From contig NZ_CP108513.1 of assembly GCF_035989285.1 (NCBI RefSeq), positions 1,674,001 to 1,738,000 on the forward strand: a DNA stretch of 64,000 nt. The letters run 5' to 3'. The stretch comes from Streptomyces sp. NBC_01235 (GTDB taxonomy: Bacteria; Actinomycetota; Actinomycetes; Streptomycetales; Streptomycetaceae). The position numbers and the translations under genes were made by a program. The notes beneath the pieces were generated by a model, which was not told the DNA's origin, did not search any database, and saw nothing but the letters and a program-made list of their open reading frames with translations. Positions 1-8,177 of this stretch are shown here, piece by piece (the stretch's first letter is position 1; each line of letters starts with the position of its first letter).

Positions 1-1
1 C

Positions 2-607
2 GGCGACCTGCAACAGCTGTGGCGTGCCCGCGATCCCAAGGCCTACCACGTCGAATACGCCTACTCCTGCATGGGCTACGAGGTCGCCGCCGGCGTCGGT
101 ACGAAGATGGCCGACCCCTCGCGCGAGGTCGTCGTCCTCGTCGGCGACGGCTCGTATCTGATGATGGCTCAGGAAATCGTGACCATGGTCTCCGAAGGCC
201 TCAAGGTCATCATCGTCCTCGTCCAGAACCACGGCTTCGCCTCCATCGGCGCCCTCTCCGAGTCCCTCGGCTCGCAGCGCTTCGGCACCAAGTACCGCTA
301 CCGCAACGGCGATTCAGGCCAGCTCGACGGCGACGTCCTCCCCGTCGACCTCGCCGCCAACGCCTCCAGCCTCGGCGCGGACGTCCTTCACGCCACCACC
401 GTCGATCAGTTCCGTACCGCGATGGAGAAGGCCAAGGCCGCCACCCGCACCACCGTCGTGCACGTCGAAACCGACCTCTACGGGCCCAACCCGCCCGGCC
501 ACGGCTGGTGGGACGTCCCCGTCAGCCAGACCTCCGCCCTGGACACCACCCAAGCGGCCCACAACACCTACGCCACCCACAAGCACGCCCAGCGGCACTA
601 CCTGTAA
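2..607 (+). CDS. iolD: IolD C-terminal part (trihydroxycyclohexanedione hydrolase), 5' end outside window
   Basis: This is the last ~200 residues of a thiamine-diphosphate enzyme; the reading frame is open to the window edge, so the gene is partial. The GDGS motif followed about 30 residues later by an Asn (VGDGSYLMMAQEIV ... LVQNHGF) is the ThDP/Mg binding signature. The stretch around HGFASIGALSESLG and the end NPPGHGWWDVPVS are typical of IolD, which hydrolytically opens the ring of trihydroxycyclohexane-1,2-dione in myo-inositol breakdown. The next gene, 29 bp downstream on the same strand, encodes methylmalonate-semialdehyde dehydrogenase, the last enzyme of the same pathway, which supports the call. 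Acts in the cytoplasm. Confidence 0.9.
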   Translation, partial: GDLQQLWRARDPKAYHVEYAYSCMGYEVAAGVGTKMADPSREVVVLVGDGSYLMMAQEIVTMVSEGLKVIIVLVQNHGFASIGALSESLGSQRFGTKYRYRNGDSGQLDGDVLPVDLAANASSLGADVLHATTVDQFRTAMEKAKAATRTTVVHVETDLYGPNPPGHGWWDVPVSQTSALDTTQAAHNTYATHKHAQRHYL

Positions 608-636
608 GTCCCCTCCCCACAAAGGAAACCCGCACC

Positions 637-2133
637 GTGAAGACCATCCAGCACTGGATCAACGGCTCCCCCGCCACCGGCACAAGTAGGCAAACCGCGC
701 CGGTGTTCAACCCGGCCACCGGTCAGGAGCAGGCCCGGGTCGCCCTCGCCGGCGCGGCCGAGGTGGACGCCGCCGTCACCGCCGCCGCGACGGCCTTCGA
801 AACCTGGTCGCAGTCCTCGCTCACCCAGCGCACGCAGGTGATGTTTGCCTTCCGTCAGCTCCTCGTCGAGCACGAGGAGGAGCTCGGCCGGATCATCTCC
901 GCCGAGCACGGCAAGACCGTCGACGACGCCCGCGGCGAAATCACCCGCGGCCGGGAAGTCGTGGAGTTCGCCTGCGGCCTCGGCGACGTGCTCAAGGGGT
1001 CCTTCTCCGACCAGGTATCCCGCGGCGTCGACGTGCACAACTTCCGCCAGCCCCTCGGCGTCGTCGCCGGCATCACACCCTTCAACTTCCCCGCCATGGT
1101 GCCCCTGTGGATGCACCCGATCGCCATCGCCACCGGCAACACCTTCATCCTCAAGCCCAGCGAACGCGACCCGTCGGCGGCCAACTTCGTCGCCGAGCTG
1201 TACCAGAAGGCCGGCCTGCCCGACGGCGTCTTCAACGTCGTCCACGGCGGCAAGGACGCGGTCGACGCGATCCTCACCCGCCCCGGCATCGAAGCCGTCT
1301 CCTTCGTCGGCTCCACACCCATCGCCAAATACGTCCACCAGACGGCCACCGCCCACGGCAAGCGCGTCCAGGCCCTCGGCGGCGCCAAGAACCACGCCGT
1401 CGTCCTGCCCGACGCCGACCTCGACTTCGCCGCCAACCACATCACCGCCGGCGCCTACGGCTCGGCGGGAGAGCGCTGCATGGCCGTGTCGGTGGCCGTC
1501 GCAGTCGGCGAAGCCGCCGACGCCCTGGTCGAGGTACTTCAGCGCAAGGCCCGCGAGGTCAAGGTCGGCCCCGGCGACCAGCCCGGCACCGAAATGGGCC
1601 CGCTCATCACCAAGGCCGCCCAGGAACGCGTCGAGAACGCCGTCGGCACCGCCCACGCCCAAGGCGCCACCGTCGTCGTCGACGGCCGCGGTCTCAAGGT
1701 CGACGGCCACGAAGACGGCTTCTTCACCGGCCCCACCCTCCTCGACCACGTCACCACCGAAATGGACGCCTACAAGGAAGAACTGTTCGGCCCCGTCCTC
1801 GCCATCGTCCGCGCCGACACCCTCGACGAGGCCATCGACCTCATCAACGCCAACCCCTACGGCAACGGCACCGCCCTGTTCACCGCCTCCGGCGAAGCCG
1901 CCCGCCGCTTCCAGCGCAACATCAAGGTCGGCATGATCGGCATCAACGTCCCCGTGCCCGTCCCGATGTCCTACTACTCCTTCGGCGGCTGGAAGGACTC
2001 CCTCATCGGCGACTCCCCCATCCACGGCCCCGAAGGCATCCGCTTCTACACCCGCCCCAAGGTCGTCACCACCCGCTGGCCCCAACCCACCCAGCAACTC
2101 GCCGCCGGCTTCAACTTCCCCACCTCCAACTGA
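637..2133 (+). CDS. mmsA: Methylmalonate-semialdehyde dehydrogenase (acylating), IolA/MmsA
   Basis: 498-residue CoA-acylating aldehyde dehydrogenase that converts malonic or methylmalonic semialdehyde to acetyl-CoA or propionyl-CoA, the final step of inositol (and valine) catabolism. The frame is open further upstream, but a GTG at 637 with AAAGGAA seven bases before it gives the usual family N terminus (KTIQHWINGSPATGTS). Visible signatures are the ITPFNFPAMVPLWM segment near residue 150, the catalytic Cys at about residue 281 in GERCM, and the C-terminal FGGWKDSLIGD. Full family length. It follows iolD in an inositol operon. The downstream transporter gene starts 55 bp later but is broken. 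Confidence 0.95.
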   Translation: MKTIQHWINGSPATGTSRQTAPVFNPATGQEQARVALAGAAEVDAAVTAAATAFETWSQSSLTQRTQVMFAFRQLLVEHEEELGRIISAEHGKTVDDARGEITRGREVVEFACGLGDVLKGSFSDQVSRGVDVHNFRQPLGVVAGITPFNFPAMVPLWMHPIAIATGNTFILKPSERDPSAANFVAELYQKAGLPDGVFNVVHGGKDAVDAILTRPGIEAVSFVGSTPIAKYVHQTATAHGKRVQALGGAKNHAVVLPDADLDFAANHITAGAYGSAGERCMAVSVAVAVGEAADALVEVLQRKAREVKVGPGDQPGTEMGPLITKAAQERVENAVGTAHAQGATVVVDGRGLKVDGHEDGFFTGPTLLDHVTTEMDAYKEELFGPVLAIVRADTLDEAIDLINANPYGNGTALFTASGEAARRFQRNIKVGMIGINVPVPVPMSYYSFGGWKDSLIGDSPIHGPEGIRFYTRPKVVTTRWPQPTQQLAAGFNFPTSN

Positions 2134-2188
2134 CACCCCAGGCCTCACGGCCACCCGCCGCTCCCCACCACGACCGGTAGGAGACGGC

Positions 2189-2391
2189 ATGGACCTCACG
2201 GACAACGCCGCCCGGACCCACACCACCGCTCCCGCGCCCGACGACACACCCCCCACGCTCTCCCGCCGGCTGCGGCTCATCACCGTCACCGCCACCTTCG
2301 GCGGACTCCTCTTCGGCTACGACACCGGCGTCATCAACGGCGCCCCCCCTACATGACCGACGACCTCGGCCTGACCCCCTTCACCGAAGGC
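2189..2391 (+). pseudogene. Frameshifted, truncated MFS sugar (inositol-type) transporter
   Basis: A good ribosome site (TAGGAGA) precedes ATG 2189. The product begins like a sugar porter: a Pro/Thr-rich cytoplasmic head, then TATFGGLLFGYDTGVINGA, the first transmembrane helix signature. The frame ends at a TGA (2354-2356) after 55 codons. In the next frame, from 2353, the expected continuation MTDDLGLTPFTEG appears, so one base is missing in the C run around 2342-2349. Homology to the family stops near 2391 and the rest of the ~470-residue transporter is absent. Position after iolA suggests it was the inositol importer of this operon. Whether the frameshift is biological or a sequencing slip in the C run, the missing 3' part makes it a pseudogene. 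Confidence 0.8.
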
Positions 2392-2589
2392 ATCGAGGAG
2401 CTCGAGCTGTTCGCGGGCGCGGTCCGTGACTTCGTCCTTCGGACCACCGCCGCGCGGGACGGTGCCCCGTAGCCACCAACGGCACCTCACGACGTGCGTC
2501 GGCCCTCTTCGGGCCGAAGGCCGGCTGCGCGGTGTCCTCGACCCCGGCGACTGGATCGGCGTCTTCCGCGCCCCACACCGCTGCACGTG

Positions 2590-2838
2590 GAGCTCGGCGG
2601 ACATGATCGCCCGCTTCCTGCGCGAGACCGCCGCCGACGTGATCGCCTTCCCGCTGGCCCATCCGGCTATCATCAACGTCACCCTGGGTGTACGGAGTCC
2701 GGAACAGGTGGCGCGGAACGTGGAACTCCACCGTCGGCACATCCCGAACGTCTCTGGGACGATCGTCGCGCCCAAGGACTCATCAGGTCGGACGCGTCGA
2801 CGCAGATCGGCCATGGAAGGAGTTCGCGGTGTCCCTGA
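2590..2838 (+). pseudogene. C-terminal remnant of an aldo/keto reductase (D-threo-aldose dehydrogenase type)
   Basis: Reading from about 2590, the residues FPLAHPAIINVTLGVRSPEQ and VARNVELHRRHIP resemble the end of the intact aldo/keto reductase at 35371-36411 (FPFGHPAVVSVLTGARTPEE). Near 2745 the family continuation jumps to another frame (ERLWDDRRAQGLIRSD against ALWDELRAEGLLDPD), so one base has been lost. The catalytic N-terminal two thirds are missing. The remnant's stop (2836-2838) overlaps the start of the GntR gene at 2829, which looks like an original operon junction. I infer that a second aldose-oxidising operon once stood here. Identification rests on about 50 residues. Confidence 0.55.
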
Positions 2839-3530
2839 CGGACAGGGCGATTGAGCAGATCCGCGAGCTGATCCGCACGGGTGCGCTGCCCCCCGGCTCG
2901 AAGCTGCCGCCCGAGCAGGACCTGGCGGCCCAGCTGGGTCTGTCCCGCAACCTGGCCCGTGAGGCGGTCAAGGCACTGGCCGTCGCGCGCGTCCTGGAGG
3001 TGCGACGAGGCGACGGCACGTACGTGACCAGTCTGCAGCCGAGCCTGCTCCTGGAGGGGCTGGGCGGAGCAGTGGAGCTGCTCCAGGGCGACTCGGCCGC
3101 CCTGCAGGACCTCATGGAGGTACGGCGGCTCCTCGAACCGGTCGCCACCGCGCTCGCCGCCACCCGGATCTCCGACGCGCAGCTGGCCGAGGTGAAACGG
3201 CATCTGGACGCCATGCGCGATGCACGCGAGGACGTCGAGCGCCTCAATGCCCACGATGCCGCCTTCCACCGTGCCGTCGTCTCCGCCACGGGGAACGAGA
3301 CGCTGCTTACCCTGCTGGAGGGCATTTCCGGCCGCACGCTGCGCGCCCGTATCTGGCGCGGCCTGGTCGACACCCACGCCGCGGGCCGGACTCTCGCCGA
3401 GCACGAAGCGATCTTCTCGGCGCTCGCCACTCGCGACGCCACGCTCAGCCATGCCGCCGCGTTGCTGCATGTGAGCAGCACTGAACAGTGGCTGCGCCAG
3501 CACCTGAAGTCCACGGAAGTCACTCGGTGA
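2829..3530 (+). CDS. GntR-family (FadR/FCD) transcriptional regulator
   Basis: 233-residue regulator. The start is GTG 2829 with AAGGAG six bases upstream, which gives the standard N terminus SLTDRAIEQIRELI. Residues ~1-70 form the winged helix-turn-helix (PPEQDLAAQLGLSRNLAREA then RRGDGTYVTSL). Residues ~85-215 are the helical FCD ligand domain, with the HDAAFHRAVV metal-site segment near residue 140. It has the same length and layout as the GntR gene at 44145 (QLGLSRNLAREAVKAL against QLGLSRNSLREAVRAL; VRRLLEP in both), so the two are paralogues. The neighbours are only remnants, so its target is unknown. It could cross-act on the fucose operator found elsewhere in this window. Confidence 0.9.
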   Translation: MSLTDRAIEQIRELIRTGALPPGSKLPPEQDLAAQLGLSRNLAREAVKALAVARVLEVRRGDGTYVTSLQPSLLLEGLGGAVELLQGDSAALQDLMEVRRLLEPVATALAATRISDAQLAEVKRHLDAMRDAREDVERLNAHDAAFHRAVVSATGNETLLTLLEGISGRTLRARIWRGLVDTHAAGRTLAEHEAIFSALATRDATLSHAAALLHVSSTEQWLRQHLKSTEVTR

Positions 3531-3858
3531 CCGGGCCCAACGACCGGAAACGTCTGAGCCTGCCGGCGACCCGGACGAGAGCAGGCCACTACCAGTACTC
3601 GCCCCAGTCGGGGTCGTGGTGCAGCTGCGGGATGAACACCAGGATCGACTCGCCCTTGCGCACGGTGTACTTGCCACTGGAGGGCCTGCCCGACGGGTCG
3701 CGTGATTGCTGAGCATCCCGATCGTTTCTGTCGGCGTGAGCGGGGCGACTTATCAAATGAGGAAGGGTGCAGATCTTCTGAGGGTGCCCCGCTGGGGTGA
3801 TTCGCAGAGGTTCGGGATGTAGCTCGACGTGCCGACTTCTGGCTCATCAGTGCCAGTA
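3531..3858. other. Gene-poor stretch with a P450 ghost
   Basis: No intact gene was found between the GntR gene and the gene ending near 3859-3922. The only recognisable coding trace is the minus-strand cytochrome P450 piece at 3589-3699. The base pair content is lower in GC near 3730-3800 (for example TTATCAAATGAGGAAGG), which fits a non-coding or regulatory stretch. Confidence 0.5.
3589..3699 (-). pseudogene. Short remnant of a CYP102-like cytochrome P450
   Basis: On the minus strand the segment reads SSGKYTVRKGESILVFI then PQLHHDPDWGEYW and a stop. This matches the region just before the heme-binding loop of CYP102-type (P450 BM3-like) enzymes, where GG-Y-KG is followed by VLIPQLHRD--WG. 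Only about 37 residues remain. Neither the I-helix nor the heme Cys motif is present, so it cannot be functional. The identification rests on one motif. Confidence 0.45.
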
Positions 3859-3921
3859 CTACAGACCAGCGATCTGCTCACGCAGCCGCTCGGCCTCGCC
3901 CAACACCTTTTCGATCGAGAT

Positions 3922-4374
3922 TCATTGGTGGGTTGGGTTTGCTGGTTGCGGTCGGTGTTTCTGGAACGCCTCGGCCATCTGCGCGCCGATCTCCGGGGTC
4001 AGCCGACCCGTCAGCTCGAACCCGAGTTGATTGGCGACGTCACGGCTGTACATGTCGACCGAGGACTCTACGAGGTCCGCGTACACACCAACCGAGCGGT
4101 GGATGCGCCGCCGCGATACCGACAACAGCCAATGTCCCGGCACGGGCGCAGGCCACCAGTACGCGCCGACGACCAGATGGGCCAGACCCCACACTGGCGT
4201 GCGGGCGGTTGCGGCACACCGCTCCTGGACGGCTTCGGGCACTTCGCCCCTGGAAGCTGCCGCGACGACCCTGGCCAGCACCTCCGCCACGCCGTACCGC
4301 GCCGCGCGTTCCGCCAACGCCTCTCCTGCCTGCTCGCAGAGGGCTCCGACACGCGCACCAGTCGTTGGTGCCAT
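3922..4374 (-). CDS. Uncharacterised helical protein divergent from the CHAT gene
   Basis: 150-residue, Ala/Arg-rich, mostly helical protein without signal peptide or clear membrane segment. The centre has aromatic residues (GAYWWPAPVPGHWLLSVSRRR). I do not recognise the family. The ATG at 4374 is 56 bp from the ATG of the CHAT-domain gene on the other strand, so the two probably share a control region and may act together. The stop is a TGA at 3924-3922. In the same frame the sequence continues ISIEKVLGEAERLREQIAGL to a TAG at 3861-3859, a strongly coding-like amphipathic helix. The present stop may therefore be a nonsense mutation that trimmed about 21 residues from a 171-residue ancestor. 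Confidence 0.65.
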   Translation of the reverse strand: MAPTTGARVGALCEQAGEALAERAARYGVAEVLARVVAAASRGEVPEAVQERCAATARTPVWGLAHLVVGAYWWPAPVPGHWLLSVSRRRIHRSVGVYADLVESSVDMYSRDVANQLGFELTGRLTPEIGAQMAEAFQKHRPQPANPTHQ

Positions 4375-4430
4375 CCCGATGCCCGAACCCCCTTCTCCAC
4401 GATCCCGGACACGCTACCGTGGAAGGACGG

Positions 4431-7400
4431 ATGAGGGGGCCGCGCGTGTACAACGACGTCCGCTTAGTGGTCGAGAACTTCGAGTACTCCGGTGACGTCG
4501 GCGCACTGCTGGCCGCCGCCCTCCCACCGCCGTCGCAGTGCCCGCGGCACCTGCTGCCACACCTCGCGCAGGCGCACTGGCACCGGTACCGCGCGCAGAG
4601 CGGGTTCGACGGCTTGATCGAGCGGGAGTTCTGGGCGTCCATCGTGGGCGAGGACGCTGATCCCGCGGTCGCCGCCGTCACCGCCGCGGAGCAGTACCGG
4701 GAGCTGGTGGAGGCACTAGCGGATTTCCATGAACACCAGGACCCCGGGTCGCTCGTCGACTTCGCGAATGCCTACACCGCGTTGATGAACGCGGTGGACG
4801 ACGAGCGGATGAAGGCCGCGCTCACCGTCGACCAGTGCGCCTTGCTGCTCATGCTCGACGAGTACGACGGCACGAACGACTACGCCGAGAAGGTCCTCAA
4901 CGCGCTGGACTGGGTGCTGGCCCGCACGCCCCACGCCGACCCGCAACGCGCCCGCCGGCTGGTCGATCGCGCCCGCGCTCGGGCGAACGCGGGCAGGCGG
5001 CGAGGTCAGGTGCTCGCCGACTACCGGGCCGCCGCCCAGCTGGCACTGCGCGAACGCCCGGTGTGGCGCGACATCGTGGTCGAGCTCGCGCAGTACGAGT
5101 CGGACCTCTACGCGAACGGCGCCGCGCCGATCTATCTGGCAGGCGCGTTCGTCACCTGCCGCGACCTCGCCGACGCGCTGGAGCGGGATTTCGGCAACAC
5201 GGTGACCCTGTCCGCGCTCGCCCAGCTCGAACATGAGGTCAGCAGCCGCATCGGGCCGGACGTGGCGCGGTTCCTGCGGACCTGCCACCGCAAGCCCCGC
5301 GTTCTGCAGGCGCAGCGCGACAAGGTCAAAGCCCTGCTGAGGCAAAACATCGGGCCCGGCGTACTGGTGGAACGGCGAGACCAGGTGTGGTTGCTCGCCA
5401 TCGGGCTGCCGCTCGACCACGAGGGCAGGCTGGACGCGCTGCTGGACCTCTATCACCGGCACAACGACCTCTGGGAGCTCGGCGGGGACACCGCGGCGAT
5501 CGGGCTCGCCTACGACACGGTCTCCGAAGCGATGCTCACCACCTCACCCGACGACGCACGCAGAGCCGAGCTGTTGGAGGCGCTCGCCCACGCCGCGAAA
5601 ACCATGTCCGTCCAGACCGGCTCCCCCGATGACGCGACTGTCGCGGTCGCCGCGGCCCGCTACCTGCTGGAAATGCCTGCCCGCGACGAAAGTCAGCAAG
5701 CACTGCGGCTCGCCATCCTGGCGTCCACGCTGGTCGAACAGTTCGAACTCGGCGCCAACCCGGCGGCCGGCCAGGAGGCCATCACCGTCGCGGAGGAGGC
5801 CATCGCTCTGACCGCACCCGGCGACGAGAACCTCCCGTTTCGCTGGTCGACATTGTCCACTGCGGCGCGGAAGGTGGCCGAGTCCGGAGACCCCAGCCTG
5901 TTCGCCCAGGCCGTCGAGGCGGGCGCCCAGGCGGTGGCCTCCATCCCGGTGGACGACGTGCGCCGTATCGGGATGCTCTACAACTACGCCGCCGCCGTGC
6001 AGTCCCAGGCGGTCACCACCGGCGTGACGGACGCCGAGCCGTTCCGCGAGGCCGAACGCGCCTACCGCGCCGCGCTCGCACTTCTGGCTCCCGACCACCC
6101 CGACAACCCGCGCATCGAAAGTACGATCGCCGACCTGCTCTACCACCGGTACGTCCAGTGCGGCGACCTCGACGCACTGGACGACTCGCTCGGCATCGCC
6201 GAGAAAGCCGTTCGTGAGACGCCGCGGGACCACCACTGGTGGCCGTTGCGAGCGTTCGCACTCGCGCGCTCGGCCCGTGCGCTTGCGACGTTCGGCGGGC
6301 CGCGCGCCGACGAGCTGCGCCAACAGGCGATCACCCACTACCGGGCGGTCAGCGCGCACCCGGCCGCCACCGCGCAGCATCGGATGTTGTGCGAGCGGGG
6401 GCAGGCCGCGATGCTCGCCGAGGCGGACCCGGCGACGGTGCTGAACGCGCAGGAACGCGTGATCGCCGCCATTCCCGCGACGGTCAGTCGGGCGCTGCCG
6501 CGAACCCAGCGGCTGCGGGCCGTGCGGCAGATGGACGGGCTCGCCGACCAGGTGGTGGATGCCGGGGTGCGGTCGGGCGAGCTGGACCGGGCGCTGGAAC
6601 TGCTCGAGCAGTGCCGGGCCGTGCTGTTCGGTGATGCGTGGGGAATTCGCCGCGGCTGGGCGAAGCTGCTCGAGATCCGGCCGGAGCTCGCCGAGGAGCT
6701 CAGCCAGGTGGAGAAGGATCTCGCCAACGCCGACTCCTATTCCGACGTGACGTTCAACATCGAGGTGGAGTACGACGGCCGGACCTCCACCAGGGACTGG
6801 GATCCGCGACCGCAGGCCGTGGAACGGATCAGGCGGCTCGCCGCGCGACGGGACAGGCTGCTCCAGACCGCGCGGGCGGTGCGAGGGTTTGAGAACCTGC
6901 TGATGCCGCCGAACCTTGAGATGCTGCGCGAGCGCCTGATCGGGCACACCGCGGTGATCGTCAGCGCGGCGGGCACCGCGGTCGTCGTTCCCGGCGACTA
7001 CTTGCAGCCCGTCGAGGCCGTGCCGCTGCGGCAGATGACCGAGCTCACGGCCCGCGCCCAGGTCAGGAAGTTGCGGGCGGCGCTCGCTGACGTGAAGTCC
7101 CCTGCGTGCCCGTTCGACCGGCGTGTGCAGGCCCAGCTGGACGTGCACGCGGTGCTGGAGTGGTTGTGGGACACCACGGCCGGGCCGGTATTGGACAAGG
7201 TCGCGGACTCGCGGCTGTGGTGGTGCCCGATCGGTGTCGCGGCAGGGCTGCCGCTGCACGCAGCAGGCAGGCACCGCGATGGTGCCGGGCAAACCGTGTT
7301 CGACCGCGTTGTCTCTTCGTACACGCCGTCGCTCACCGCGCTTGCCGACACCGTCACCATGCCCCCGCCGCGCCACGCCCGACCCACCGCGCTCGCCGTC

Positions 7401-7976
7401 GGCGTGGGCGAGCGTAAAGGCGTGCCCAAGCTGCTGAGCGCCCGCGACGAGGCCGAGGCGGTGGCCGCGCTGTTGCCCGGCTCCACTGTGCTCATCGACT
7501 CCGCCGCCTCTGCGGACGCCATCAAGGAAGGTCTGCAAAGCCATGCGATCGCCCACTTCGCCTGCCACGGCCGTGCGGTCAGCTCCGCCGGGCACCCCGA
7601 CCTCGGCGGGCTGATGCTCAGCGATGGGATGTTCGTGCCGTCCTTCGTGCGAGACTTGCGCACCACGCAAGCGCAGCTCGCGTTCCTGTCTGCGTGCGAC
7701 ACCGCCAGTCCCGACCCGGCGCTGTTGGACGAGCCGCTGAGCCTGGCATCGGCGTTCCACCTCGCCGGCTTCCGCGGCGTCATCGGCACGCAGTGGCACA
7801 CCGCAGACAGCACCGAGACCGCCGTGGCGGTGTACGCGGCGCTCACCGCGCACGGCACCCGGCCCGCCGACACCGCTCAGGCGGCCGCCACGCTCACCGA
7901 GACGTCGCGCCGCATGAGGGACGCTTACCCGGCCGTGCCGACGCGGTGGGCCGCGCACGTGCACGTCGGCAACTGA
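4431..7976 (+). CDS. CHAT-domain (caspase-like) protease with TPR-rich N-terminal region
   Basis: 1181-residue cytoplasmic protein from ATG 4431 (GGAAGG just upstream; GTG 4446 is a possible alternative). Residues ~1-250 are helical and unassigned. Residues ~300-860 are repeated helical hairpins of TPR type (for example LAHAAKTMSVQTGSPDDAT and RAYRAALALLAPDHPDNPRI). Residues ~860-1181 form a CHAT domain. The catalytic pair is visible: His1046 in AHFACHGR and Cys1089 in LSACDTA. The end (FRGVIGTQWHTADSTET) is also typical. CHAT proteases are caspase relatives used in prokaryotic conflict and cell-death systems, usually activated through the repeat region. Here the only obvious partner is the small divergent gene, so an abortive or signalling role is an inference. 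Confidence 0.88.
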   Translation: MRGPRVYNDVRLVVENFEYSGDVGALLAAALPPPSQCPRHLLPHLAQAHWHRYRAQSGFDGLIEREFWASIVGEDADPAVAAVTAAEQYRELVEALADFHEHQDPGSLVDFANAYTALMNAVDDERMKAALTVDQCALLLMLDEYDGTNDYAEKVLNALDWVLARTPHADPQRARRLVDRARARANAGRRRGQVLADYRAAAQLALRERPVWRDIVVELAQYESDLYANGAAPIYLAGAFVTCRDLADALERDFGNTVTLSALAQLEHEVSSRIGPDVARFLRTCHRKPRVLQAQRDKVKALLRQNIGPGVLVERRDQVWLLAIGLPLDHEGRLDALLDLYHRHNDLWELGGDTAAIGLAYDTVSEAMLTTSPDDARRAELLEALAHAAKTMSVQTGSPDDATVAVAAARYLLEMPARDESQQALRLAILASTLVEQFELGANPAAGQEAITVAEEAIALTAPGDENLPFRWSTLSTAARKVAESGDPSLFAQAVEAGAQAVASIPVDDVRRIGMLYNYAAAVQSQAVTTGVTDAEPFREAERAYRAALALLAPDHPDNPRIESTIADLLYHRYVQCGDLDALDDSLGIAEKAVRETPRDHHWWPLRAFALARSARALATFGGPRADELRQQAITHYRAVSAHPAATAQHRMLCERGQAAMLAEADPATVLNAQERVIAAIPATVSRALPRTQRLRAVRQMDGLADQVVDAGVRSGELDRALELLEQCRAVLFGDAWGIRRGWAKLLEIRPELAEELSQVEKDLANADSYSDVTFNIEVEYDGRTSTRDWDPRPQAVERIRRLAARRDRLLQTARAVRGFENLLMPPNLEMLRERLIGHTAVIVSAAGTAVVVPGDYLQPVEAVPLRQMTELTARAQVRKLRAALADVKSPACPFDRRVQAQLDVHAVLEWLWDTTAGPVLDKVADSRLWWCPIGVAAGLPLHAAGRHRDGAGQTVFDRVVSSYTPSLTALADTVTMPPPRHARPTALAVGVGERKGVPKLLSARDEAEAVAALLPGSTVLIDSAASADAIKEGLQSHAIAHFACHGRAVSSAGHPDLGGLMLSDGMFVPSFVRDLRTTQAQLAFLSACDTASPDPALLDEPLSLASAFHLAGFRGVIGTQWHTADSTETAVAVYAALTAHGTRPADTAQAAATLTETSRRMRDAYPAVPTRWAAHVHVGN

Positions 7977-8042
7977 GCTGCCGGGCTACCGGTGGAACGC
8001 CTCGATCGCCTCGGCGACCCGCGGCACAGGATTCTGTGAGCC

Positions 8043-8105
8043 GTCCAGGCTGATGCGGACGCGGAGGGCCGCATCGACTGGTCCATGGTGAGCGCGGACT
8101 CCACC
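8043..8105 (+). mobile_element. Fragment of an IS5-type transposase
   Basis: One frame reads VQADADAEGRIDWSMVSADS, which resembles the segment before the first catalytic Asp of IS5-family transposases in actinobacteria (QADADGRIDW--SVDST). Only about 21 residues remain, flanked by unrelated sequence, and no terminal inverted repeats could be found. It is read as the scar of an old insertion between the CHAT gene and the lysE remnant. Confidence 0.5.
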
Positions 8106-8177
8106 GAGCGCCGTTCCCTGCCCGATTTCGGGCAGGAATGTAGACGTTCCATGGGTCTCGACCTAGGGTGATCGCTC

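Noticed and set aside
598..2295. 565-codon minus-strand open frame over mmsA
   Set aside because: Shadow frame of a strongly conserved dehydrogenase; no domain sequence of its own.
3922..3924. TGA as a selenocysteine codon in the CHAT partner gene
   Set aside because: No selenoprotein family similarity and no obvious downstream stem-loop of the required kind. Nonsense mutation is simpler.
5544..7964. 806-codon minus-strand open frame antisense to the CHAT gene
   Set aside because: Composition is Arg/Gly/His-rich low-complexity, typical of high-GC shadow frames. The plus strand has conserved CHAT motifs.
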